Positions 7,917 through 15,693 of a stretch of DNA of 64,000 nt are shown here, piece by piece. The DNA is from an uncultured Vampirovibrio sp. GTDB taxonomy: Bacteria; Cyanobacteriota; Vampirovibrionia; Gastranaerophilales; Gastranaerophilaceae. Every line of letters begins with the position of its first letter. Within the stretch, counting starts at the first letter, position 1. The stretch covers positions 27,077 through 91,076 of the forward strand of contig CAJTXZ010000010.1 of the NCBI GenBank assembly GCA_910583725.1. Reading direction: 5' to 3'. The notes below the pieces were generated by a model, which ran no database searches, had not been told where the DNA came from, and was given only the letters and a program-made list of their open reading frames with translations. The position numbers and the translations under genes were made by a program.

Positions 7917-9371
7917 ATGATAGAAAAAATCAAAAATTTTATAGCAGATAACTGGTATTACGCAAGCCTTTGCACAATATTTACAATATGTATATTTTAT
8001 CGTCTGTTTGCTTATTGTTTATTTTCGGAATTTTGGCTTGATGAAGCTGCTCTTGCAAGTAATTTTATTAAAAACACAGGTTTCCTATGGATATTTAAAC
8101 AGCTTGATAATACACAAATTGCACCGCCTTTGTTTCTTCTTTTAATAAAAATAACAACTTTGCGATTCGGTGCAATTGAACACAGTCTGAAATTCACTCC
8201 ATTGATTTCATCTCTGGCTACAATTCCTGTTTTTTACTTTCTCTCTATAAAATTTTTCAATACAAAACGTGCAATATTATTATCAAATTTTTTATTTGCT
8301 GTTAATTTTATAATGGCCCGCTACAGTGGAGAATTTAAACAATATAGTACAGATGTTCTTGTTTTTATGTCAGCCCTCATTATGGCAGATAAAATTACAA
8401 CAGAAAATTTGTCGAAAATAAAAGCTATAAAATATGCCATTATATTTACATTATTATTCTTTCTCTCCCAGCCGGTTATTTTTATTTTATGCGGTTTCTT
8501 TATCTATAATTTTCTAAAAAATCCAAAAAAACCATTAACATACATAATAACCGTTATTCCGCTGTTTTTTGCCCTTGTATACCGTGCCTTTCAGCCTTTA
8601 GAACTTATGCTAAGAATGAAACAATACTGGAGCGACTGTTTCATTGCATTTAATAATTTTAACCGCATAATAAACGAAAATTTTATGTTTTTTACTGACC
8701 AAAAACCTTTTTCAGAATTTTTAGCAATATTTGCAATCATCGGCTTTCCCATCTTAATCTTTAAAAAATCCAAAATAAACAGAATTTTTGCTTTTTCTTT
8801 CTTTGGTATCATAATGGCAGGCATTCTTCATATATATCCTGTTTATCAGCGCCTAATTTTATTCCTTTTGCCTTTTATAATATTCTCAATCGCTCAATGT
8901 ATAGATTTTAAAATTAAGCCGGCAAAATATGATAAAGTATTATCAATGGCTGCTATACTCGTTATAATTGTGTCACTGGTTTTATTTAGATTGTCACTAA
9001 AGAAAAACTGCAGAAGATTTATGAACGCAGGCCGTGCACAAACAATAGCAGTGTTTTTAAAGGAAAACTTTAATCAAAGTACCGACAATTTAATCCTTAA
9101 TCCTGGCGCCGATGTGGTTTATAAATATTATTCCAGACGGCTCGATATGGGAATCAGCGAAAATAAAATCGTACGAATAAATTTTAGAAATACTGCTGAT
9201 TTTATAAAAGATATAAAAACCTTAAAACAAAATGTATTCTACTGGCTTTATATTCCCCATCCTACAGATTACATCCATCTTAAAGCCCTTCTGAATGCAA
9301 GCGACATTTATTACTCTATAGATTTGGCAAACTTTAGACTATATAAAATAAAAATCAAAAATCCTCTATAA
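7917..9371 (+). CDS. Integral membrane glycosyltransferase, ArnT/PMT (GT39) type
   Basis: 484 residues from ATG 7917 (an upstream in-frame GTG at 7896 is also possible). About ten hydrophobic segments, with the first periplasmic loop carrying F-W-L-D-E-A-A-L, the acidic pair that serves as the catalytic and metal site in GT-C fold enzymes of the GT39/ArnT group. Such enzymes move a sugar from a polyprenyl-phosphate donor to lipid A, protein or polysaccharide on the outer face of the membrane. The C-terminal 120 residues form a soluble domain. The sugar and acceptor cannot be read from sequence. Monocistronic, convergent with prfB. Confidence 0.75.
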   Translation: MIEKIKNFIADNWYYASLCTIFTICIFYRLFAYCLFSEFWLDEAALASNFIKNTGFLWIFKQLDNTQIAPPLFLLLIKITTLRFGAIEHSLKFTPLISSLATIPVFYFLSIKFFNTKRAILLSNFLFAVNFIMARYSGEFKQYSTDVLVFMSALIMADKITTENLSKIKAIKYAIIFTLLFFLSQPVIFILCGFFIYNFLKNPKKPLTYIITVIPLFFALVYRAFQPLELMLRMKQYWSDCFIAFNNFNRIINENFMFFTDQKPFSEFLAIFAIIGFPILIFKKSKINRIFAFSFFGIIMAGILHIYPVYQRLILFLLPFIIFSIAQCIDFKIKPAKYDKVLSMAAILVIIVSLVLFRLSLKKNCRRFMNAGRAQTIAVFLKENFNQSTDNLILNPGADVVYKYYSRRLDMGISENKIVRINFRNTADFIKDIKTLKQNVFYWLYIPHPTDYIHLKALLNASDIYYSIDLANFRLYKIKIKNPL

Positions 9372-9484
9372 AGCCAAAAATTTCTAAACGCCTATAAACT
9401 ATCAATACCTTGATAACCTAAGACATACCTTAAGCTAGGTTTAAAAATATGGAAAATAACTAGCCTTCAAAATTTTAGCCGTTT

Positions 9485-10583
9485 CTATGATGTGCTCTTT
9501 AGCCACTCATCAATAAACTTATCAATCTCCCCGTCCATAACAGCATCTACATTCCCAATTTCAGCATTTGTCCTGTGGTCTTTTACAAGCTTATAAGGAT
9601 GAAAAACATAAGAGCGTATCTGGGAGCCGAAATTTATATCCATGTTTTCGCCCTTAATATCTGAAAGCTTTTTCTCATGCTCCATCTGTCTCATCAATAA
9701 AAGCCTTGAAGCAAGCATGGAAAGCGCTGTTTCTTTATTCTGTAGCTGTGACCTTTCCTGTTGGCACTTTACAACAATACCTGTCGGTTTATGATAAATC
9801 CGAACAGCCGTCTCCACTTTGTTGACATTCTGCCCGCCGGCCCCGCCTGAGCGCATTGTTTCAACCTCAATATCATCAGGGGGAATTGTAATCTTTTTTT
9901 CAAAATCTTCGATAACAGGCATAATTTCAACACTGGCAAAACTTGTCTGCCTTTTGCCGTTTGCATTAAACGGCGAAATTCGAACAAGCCTGTGCACCCC
10001 TTTTTCAGCCTTCAAATAACCATATGCAAACTTGCCTTCAATCTTAACAGATGCTGATTTTATCCCGGCCTCATCCCCGTCTGATTTATCAACCAGAGAG
10101 GCTTTATACCCATGCTTTTCAGCCCACCTTAAATACATGCGAAGAAGCATATTAGCCCAGTCCATAGCATCCACACCGCCAGCTCCCGCATTAATACTTA
10201 AAATCGCACTATCAGTATCATATTCACCTGAAAGCATTTTTTGAATCTCAAATTTATCAAGTTCTTCATTAAGCAAAGCAAGGCTGCTAAATCCTTCACC
10301 CATAAGAGCTTCATCATCAAGTTCAAGGCTTATTTCAGCATCATCCAAAGTCCTCTGCCACAAAGCCGCCGTCTCAATTAATGATTTTATTTCCTTTTGC
10401 TCCTTAAGATATTTTGAAGCCTCATCCTGATTATCCCAAATAGAAGGATTCTCAAGTTTTTTTGACAAATCATCGAGTTTTATATTAAGAGCCTCAAGGT
10501 CAAAGATACCTCACAGACTGCATTACACGCTCTTTAAGCTTACTGAGTTTTTCTTTTAAAAGTTCTTTAATATCTTCATGCAT
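9485..10583 (-). CDS. prfB: Peptide chain release factor 2 (programmed +1 frameshift)
   Basis: RF2, which reads UAA and UGA. The coding sequence is in two frames: ATG at 10583 runs 27 codons to an in-frame UGA (10502-10500); skipping one base continues in the +1 frame to the stop at 9485, total about 365 residues. The joined region has the RF2 tripeptide S-P-F in V-R-I-S-P-F-N-A-N-G-K-R and the catalytic G-G-Q in R-S-G-G-A-G-G-Q-N-V-N-K. A conventional gene caller would start at the TTG at 10468 and lose the N-terminal helix. No Shine-Dalgarno is obvious before 10583. The frameshift allows RF2 to control its own level. Confidence 0.95.
10499..10514 (-). promoter_or_regulatory. RF2 programmed +1 frameshift site
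   Basis: The minus strand reads GTGAGG TAT CTT TGA C. This matches the canonical bacterial prfB signal: an internal Shine-Dalgarno-like purine tract, a three-base spacer, the slippery CUU and the UGA C stop context. The zero frame from 10583 and the +1 frame continuing to 9485 both agree with it. Confidence 0.93.
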
Positions 10584-10679
10584 AAAAAAATTTTACTATA
10601 AATATTATTTCTTAGTATATTTTTTAATGTGTTTTTGATAAAATTATCTAGGTTTTAAGCATAAATTTTGGAGCAAATA

Positions 10680-11195
10680 ATGGAAGATATCAAAAAGATG
10701 ATTAGAGATATTCCTGATTTTCCGCAAAAAGGAATAATTTTCAGGGATATTACAACAGCTGTAAAAGACTCAAAAACAATGAAAAAAATCATTGATTATA
10801 TCGTAGAACAATTTAAAGACGAAAAAATCGACTATGTTGCAGGAATTGAATCAAGAGGATTTATTTTTGGCATGCCGGTTGCATATTCTCTTGGCTGCGG
10901 CTTTATTCCTATAAGAAAACCGGGTAAATTGCCTGCAGAAACCATTTCTATAGAATATGAATTAGAATACGGAAAAGATAAAATCGAAATCCACAAAGAT
11001 GCAATCGAAAAAGGCAAAAAAGTTCTTTTAATCGACGACCTCCTTGCAACAGGCGGCACTGCAGCAGCTGCTGCAAAATTAATCCAGCAGGTAGGGGAAC
11101 TTAAAGGCATAGGTTTTGTAATAGAGCTAACTGCCCTTAAAGGCAGAGAAAAACTTCCAAAAGATGTTAAGGTTGTCTCAATGGCAAAATATTAA
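10680..11195 (+). CDS. apt: Adenine phosphoribosyltransferase
   Basis: 171 residues from the ATG at 10680, which has GGAG six bases upstream; an in-frame TTG at 10668 is less likely. Converts adenine and PRPP to AMP (purine salvage). The N terminus I-P-D-F-P-Q-K-G-I-I-F-R-D-I-T is typical of Apt, as is G-I-E-S-R-G-F-I-F-G, and the PRPP loop reads V-L-L-I-D-D-L-L-A-T-G-G-T. Length matches the family. Monocistronic, ending in a stem-loop. Confidence 0.95.
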   Translation: MEDIKKMIRDIPDFPQKGIIFRDITTAVKDSKTMKKIIDYIVEQFKDEKIDYVAGIESRGFIFGMPVAYSLGCGFIPIRKPGKLPAETISIEYELEYGKDKIEIHKDAIEKGKKVLLIDDLLATGGTAAAAAKLIQQVGELKGIGFVIELTALKGREKLPKDVKVVSMAKY

Positions 11196-11205
11196 AAATT
11201 TATAT

Positions 11206-11253
11206 TATAAGCGGGCCGCCTTGGATTTTTAATTATCCAAAAGTCCGCTTATA
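11206..11253 (+). terminator. Stem-loop after apt
   Basis: TATAAGCGG at 11206-11214 pairs with CCGCTTATA at 11245-11253, and inside it TTGGAT pairs with ATCCAA. The tail is AT-rich but lacks a clean T run, so it may terminate weakly or only protect the 3' end. Confidence 0.5.
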
Positions 11254-11317
11254 TTAACCTTAACCGTCAAGATAATAAAATCCCCAAAATTAAGAAAGGA
11301 ATATATAGGCACAAAAA

Positions 11318-12295
11318 ATGCTTGTAAGACTGATATACCCCACAGATTGGAGCTTATCGTTTAAACAGATACCAGGGTTTGAAACAACCTCAAAAACAAC
11401 AATAGGAAAAGTAACATTCGCAACCGATATGGTTGAAGAAGCCGATTTAGCCGTAATTGTAAACTTTAGCCCATATAATCTTAAAATGAAAGCAAAAGAA
11501 GCCTGGATATTTCATCATGAGCCAGGCAACTATAAATACTTCGGGCACTGGCAAAAAGCTTATCCCTTTGCAGACAGGGTTTTTGGAAGTTGGAATCCTC
11601 TAAATGAAAGAAAAAAAGGCAGCCTTAAAAACCTTACAAGAGAGCAGGCTTCAATTTTCTGGCAATGCCCGAACTCATATGATTTTTATAAAAACCTCCA
11701 CCACCCTGAAAAAACCTGTACACTTTCTGCCATAACAAGCTCCAAAAAAAATTTTGAAGGCCACAAAGAAAGACTCGAATTCTTATTCGGACTAAAAGAA
11801 GAGCTCAAAAACACAGACTACGCCTTCGATATAAAAGGCAGAGGAATTTCAGAATTTAATTCAAAAGACGAAATCTTAATACCCTCAAAATACACACTCG
11901 CCATTGAAAACACATCAGAGCCGCATTATTTTACAGAAAAAATAACAGACGCATTTTTGTGCAGCGCAATGCCAATATATTTTGGTGCACCGAATATTTT
12001 TGAATATTTCCCAAAAAATTCCCTAATTCAGCTTGAAGATTTAGATATAAAAAAGGCTAAAGAAATAATAAAATTCACAATTGATAATAATTTATACGAA
12101 AAAAATTATCAAAACATTTTAATGGCAAAAAATATGGTGCTTAACAAGTATAATTTCTTTATGAACTTAATTGAAAAAATCGCAGAATTTGATATCCAAA
12201 ACAAACCAATAAAAGAAATTTTTATCCCAAAAAGACACCAGATGAGACACCCTGTTTTATCAAAGATTAAAAACAAAATAAAAGGAATAAGCTAG
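11318..12295 (+). CDS. Fucosyltransferase, GT10 family
   Basis: 325 residues. The GT10 donor-binding signature is clear near residue 205: Y-T-L-A-I-E-N-T-S-E-P-H-Y-F-T-E-K, then D-A-F-L-C-S-A-M-P-I-Y-F-G-A-P-N-I. The family transfers fucose from GDP-fucose, usually alpha-1,3, to N-acetylglucosamine of surface glycans, and in gut or mucosal bacteria it can produce host-like Lewis structures. No membrane segment; a basic C terminus could dock to the membrane. The stop codon directly abuts the ATG of the flhB-like gene, so the two are one transcription unit, an unusual pairing. Confidence 0.85.
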   Translation: MLVRLIYPTDWSLSFKQIPGFETTSKTTIGKVTFATDMVEEADLAVIVNFSPYNLKMKAKEAWIFHHEPGNYKYFGHWQKAYPFADRVFGSWNPLNERKKGSLKNLTREQASIFWQCPNSYDFYKNLHHPEKTCTLSAITSSKKNFEGHKERLEFLFGLKEELKNTDYAFDIKGRGISEFNSKDEILIPSKYTLAIENTSEPHYFTEKITDAFLCSAMPIYFGAPNIFEYFPKNSLIQLEDLDIKKAKEIIKFTIDNNLYEKNYQNILMAKNMVLNKYNFFMNLIEKIAEFDIQNKPIKEIFIPKRHQMRHPVLSKIKNKIKGIS

Positions 12296-13408
12296 ATGGG
12301 TGATGAAGATAAACAATTTGAAGCCTCCCAACAAAAACTGCAAAAGGCACGAAAAGAAGGTCAGGTTGTTAAATCAAAAGATTTTTCAACCGCAATCGCC
12401 CTTATTGTAATGTTTTCAGCCATTTATGCACTTGGCCCCTTTATTTGGAATCAGATATCGCTTCTTTATGCAAAATTGTATGAGCAAATACCAAACGCCC
12501 ACCTTGAAAAAATAGGCTATATGTACATTTTAACCTCTACACTCATACCAACATTTTTAATCATCCTGCCAATACTTGTCCTTGCAGGCATTATGGGTAT
12601 TATGGGAGATTTAATTCAGGTTGGCCCCTTATTTACAATGACACCCCTTATGCCAAAACCCGATAAATTAAACCCGACAAAATATTTTAAAAATTTAATA
12701 AGCCCAAAAACAATGTTTGAATTGATTAAAAACATTGCAAAAGTTGCAATATTAGGACTTATCGGCTGGGTTGTCTACCTGGAACATTTTCCTGAAATCC
12801 TTCTCCTTGCTGCGGTTGATAACCAGTTTGCAACCTTAATTGCCTTTGGTAAATTAATTGTTGATTTTATTATAAAGGCAGGAATTGCATTTTTAATAAT
12901 TGCAGCGGCAGATTACGGCGTTACAAAATGGAAATTTATGCAAGATCAAAAAATGTCCTTCAAAGAGGTAAAAGATGAATACAAAAACTCTGAAGGCGAC
13001 CCTCATGTTAAGGCTGCATTAAGACAAAAAAGGCAGCAATTACTACAAAAATCAATGATGGATATGGTTCCTGAATCAGATTTTGTAGTCACAAACCCGA
13101 CACACATTGCCTGTGCGCTTAAATATGACGCAGAAACAATGGAATCTCCTAAGCTTTTAGCTAAAGGTACAGAGCTTTTTGCTAAAAAAATTAAAGAAAT
13201 AGCACAGGAACACGACATTCCTGTCATTGAAAACCCGCCCGTTGCAAGGGCAATATTTAGAATGGTCGAAATTAATCAGGAAGTTCCGCCTGATTTATAT
13301 AAGGCTGTCGCTGAAATTTTGATATTTGTTTACAATTTGAAAAAGAAAAACCCGCCAAATAAGCCAAATAACAAGCCCGACAACAAAACCCGGCAGCCTG
13401 AAAAATAA
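12296..13408 (+). CDS. FlhB/YscU-type export apparatus protein
   Basis: 370 residues. Four hydrophobic segments between about 33 and 205 are followed by a soluble C-terminal domain with the autocleavage motif N-P-T-H at 267-270, in V-V-T-N-P-T-H-I-A. The linker with K-x-x-x-D-E-Y-K at about 224-230 and the N-terminal E-x-S-x-x-K-L-x-K-A-R-K-E-G also match. In flagellar and type III systems this subunit cleaves itself and switches export specificity. No other flagellar or type III gene lies in the window, and the C terminus carries an extra K/N/P-rich tail. Either the rest is elsewhere or this is an orphan. It starts immediately after the fucosyltransferase stop. Confidence 0.88.
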   Translation: MGDEDKQFEASQQKLQKARKEGQVVKSKDFSTAIALIVMFSAIYALGPFIWNQISLLYAKLYEQIPNAHLEKIGYMYILTSTLIPTFLIILPILVLAGIMGIMGDLIQVGPLFTMTPLMPKPDKLNPTKYFKNLISPKTMFELIKNIAKVAILGLIGWVVYLEHFPEILLLAAVDNQFATLIAFGKLIVDFIIKAGIAFLIIAAADYGVTKWKFMQDQKMSFKEVKDEYKNSEGDPHVKAALRQKRQQLLQKSMMDMVPESDFVVTNPTHIACALKYDAETMESPKLLAKGTELFAKKIKEIAQEHDIPVIENPPVARAIFRMVEINQEVPPDLYKAVAEILIFVYNLKKKNPPNKPNNKPDNKTRQPEK

Positions 13409-13745
13409 CCGCCACAAAAGTATATTTTATTTCAGCCCAAAACCAGTGGGCAGCCCGCAGGAGCAAAAAAAGAAAAAGGTATAACAGGCGCCATAGCAGC
13501 CATTATACCTTCTTAGGATAAAATCTATATCATAATGGAGGAAGGAGTGGAAAAGAGAAGAACTAACCACTTATATAATTCCACATTTAAAATATATATA
13601 ACATATATATCATTTATATATTAATATTTGTTACAATATGCCGGTAAAAATTAGCCAACTAGCAAAAAATAATTTTCACGCGTTTTAATAAAATTGCATT
13701 AACAAAATATTCAATTTTTATTAGCTGAAAAGGAGAAAATAAGAA
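13409..13745. other. Gene-free stretch with a stem-loop pointing to the minus strand
   Basis: The stretch between the flhB-like gene and the next holds a strong stem at 13476-13511 (AAGGTATAA with TTATACCTT, plus an inner GGC/GCC pairing). On the minus strand it is followed by TTTCTTTTTTT, making a good minus-strand terminator, although no minus-strand gene lies just upstream. On the plus strand the tail is not T-rich. From 13580 on the sequence is very AT-rich, and includes TTTGTTAC at 13627, probably the promoter region of the next gene. Confidence 0.5.
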
Positions 13746-14411
13746 ATGAGAATAAGCTCAAACTATAATAATTACAATGCGTTTCAGGTTAAGAATAATG
13801 TTAGGCAAAACAACGCAAAACAAAACAGCGGGCCAAGTTTTGGAAAGTTTTTCTATATGGAGAGCGTATCACCAGAAAAAATAGCTAAATTATTCGGCGG
13901 ACAAAAAGTTGTTGATTTATTAGAAAGAATTTCAGACGAAAAAAAATTAACCGTGCAGTTTGCAAATGAGCTCTATAGGCGTGGCAAAGAAGGCAGTGCT
14001 ATTTGGGGCGCAAGTGTATTTGTAATTGATAAAACACCTGCTAAAGGACAGCAAAAAGTGAAAGTTATGCATATTGCCGATGAAAGAACTATGCCTTCAA
14101 AACTTGTTCAAGAAGAATATGAAAAGATGCAAAAAGCCAATCCGGAACTAGATAAAGCAAGCGTTCTAAAGAAACTTGCCGATACAGTTTCAGAATTGCA
14201 AGAGAAAAAACTTGTAGAGCGTGTAATTGATTCCATAATATATTGCAGGGCAAGAACAACCAATGGATTAATTGGAGCCCAAATAGCCGGCAAAGAAGCC
14301 AAAAAACTTTATGGCGAAGAACTTGCAACCAAAATATCAGACAAACTAATGGACCCGACTTTCATACAAACGGACGCACTGGCAGAAGCCACCAAATATA
14401 ATAACCTTTAA
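13746..14411 (+). CDS. N/Q-rich-start protein with PSFG motif, unknown
   Basis: 221 residues, no recognised domain. The first 28 residues are unusually rich in N, S, Q and Y and lack hydrophobic residues for a signal peptide; they end at S-G-P-S-F-G-K. The remainder looks globular and mostly helical, with a charged helix around 115-145. AAGGAG is nine bases before the ATG. It is followed by a strong terminator. A disordered S/N/Q-rich N terminus next to an FlhB-like export protein is what a type III substrate would look like, but that link is speculation. Confidence 0.75.
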   Translation: MRISSNYNNYNAFQVKNNVRQNNAKQNSGPSFGKFFYMESVSPEKIAKLFGGQKVVDLLERISDEKKLTVQFANELYRRGKEGSAIWGASVFVIDKTPAKGQQKVKVMHIADERTMPSKLVQEEYEKMQKANPELDKASVLKKLADTVSELQEKKLVERVIDSIIYCRARTTNGLIGAQIAGKEAKKLYGEELATKISDKLMDPTFIQTDALAEATKYNNL

Positions 14412-14434
14412 AATAAATTTCAAATCAAGTTTTT

Positions 14435-14475
14435 AATAAAAGAGTTTTGATGAAAACAAAACTCTTTTATTTTAT
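14435..14475 (+). terminator. Strong terminator
   Basis: AATAAAAGAGTTTTG at 14435-14449 is the perfect complement of CAAAACTCTTTTATT at 14457-14471, then TTTAT. Terminates the gene at 13746. Confidence 0.9.
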
Positions 14476-14632
14476 AGAGGTGCACCATACAACACTATTT
14501 CTAATTATAGATTACACCATTGACTGCAACAATAAATTCCCGGCCAAAATACTATAAACTAAAATCATACAGCAAATATCATAAAAATCACTACCGCGGG
14601 CTCTTTTGCAAACTTGCAAACCAAACCGCACA

Positions 14633-15502
14633 CTACCCGCACAATTTTTCAAGTGCTGCAATCTTCATCTTGTCAGTATTTGGCGCCTTGCCTGTCCAAA
14701 TCTCAAACGCCCTTGCGCCCTGATGTACAAGCATATCAATCCCGCCAATACACTTTTTGCCCGCCTTTTCAGCCTGTCTTATTAATTTTGTCTTCAAAGG
14801 ATTGTACACAATATCATAAATAACCCCGTCATTAGAAAGTGTTCTTATGGTATTATCGCCAATTGGGCTCTCATCAATATACTTGCCCTTCATACCTAAA
14901 GGCGTTGTGTTCACTACAATTGAAAACTCTTCAAGCGACGTTAAAAACTCATTCTGCACAAGATTTATTTTTATGTCTGGAAATTTCTGCCTGAAACTTT
15001 CTGCCGTCCTGTGTGAATCAATAATATTCCTTGTATACAGACTAATTTCAACTATACCAAGGCTTTTTAAGCCCACAATAACAGCTCTTGAAGCACCGCC
15101 CGTGCCAAGAATTGCCGCCTTTTTACCATTTAAATCTATCTTTTCTATCGGCTTTATAAAGCCATAAACATCCGTATTAAAGCCTTCTAAGGACTTATCT
15201 TCAAGAATTCTTACCGTATTAACAGACCCTGCCAAATTCGCATATTCATCCACCTTTGATAAAAAAAGTGAAACCGGCACCTTATGCGGAATAGTGACAT
15301 TAAAACCGAAAAAATTATCCCTCTTTAGCATTTTAATTCTGTCAATCAAATCTTCCGGACTCGTTTCAAGCAGCTGATACTCCCCGCAAAGCCCCAAAGA
15401 ATCTAGCGCCGCTCTGTGCATAACAGGGCTTAATGAGTGCCCGAGCGGGTATCCGATAATTCCAAATTTATAATATGTATCTTTATTACTGTTTTCTTCC
15501 AT
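14633..15502 (-). CDS. aroE: Shikimate dehydrogenase
   Basis: 289 residues. Reduces 3-dehydroshikimate to shikimate with NADPH in aromatic amino acid synthesis. Landmarks: G-Y-P-L-G-H-S-L-S-P (substrate-binding serines), N-V-T-I-P-H-K (catalytic Lys), G-F-N-T-D (substrate Asp), the nucleotide loop G-T-G-G-A-S-R-A, V-N-T-T-P-L-G-M and G-x-x-M-L-V-H-Q-G at the C terminus. AAGGGA precedes the ATG. Last gene of the minus-strand run dprA-topA-aroE. Confidence 0.95.
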   Translation of the reverse strand: MEENSNKDTYYKFGIIGYPLGHSLSPVMHRAALDSLGLCGEYQLLETSPEDLIDRIKMLKRDNFFGFNVTIPHKVPVSLFLSKVDEYANLAGSVNTVRILEDKSLEGFNTDVYGFIKPIEKIDLNGKKAAILGTGGASRAVIVGLKSLGIVEISLYTRNIIDSHRTAESFRQKFPDIKINLVQNEFLTSLEEFSIVVNTTPLGMKGKYIDESPIGDNTIRTLSNDGVIYDIVYNPLKTKLIRQAEKAGKKCIGGIDMLVHQGARAFEIWTGKAPNTDKMKIAALEKLCG

Positions 15503-15508
15503 CTTCCC

Positions 15509-15610
15509 TTACTCTTTTAGTGTATAATTACCCCGATATCCCTTCTGCAAGGACTTTACAATACCCAGGCTGCGCGATTTTCCTGTCACATCTGGCCGCA
15601 AGGCCTGCAT
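15509..15610 (-). CDS. Possible 33-residue small ORF before aroE
   Basis: An ATG-to-TAA frame of 33 codons ends six bases before aroE. The peptide is basic and hydrophilic (starts M-Q-A-L-R-P-D-V-T-G-K). The ribosome binding site is weak (AAAAGG two bases from the ATG) and I recognise no family. It could be a coupled leader peptide, a relic of a longer gene in the 190-base topA-aroE gap, or chance. Confidence 0.25.
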   Translation of the reverse strand: MQALRPDVTGKSRSLGIVKSLQKGYRGNYTLKE

Positions 15611-15693
15611 ACCTTTTAATAGGCAGCTAATAAGCTTATCCATCAAGATTTTTCAAATTCCACACGCCGTAAAACCCTTTATAGAAGATAATT

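Noticed and set aside
14520..14723. 67-codon plus-strand ORF before the aroE end
   Set aside because: Overlaps aroE, no ribosome site, no family.
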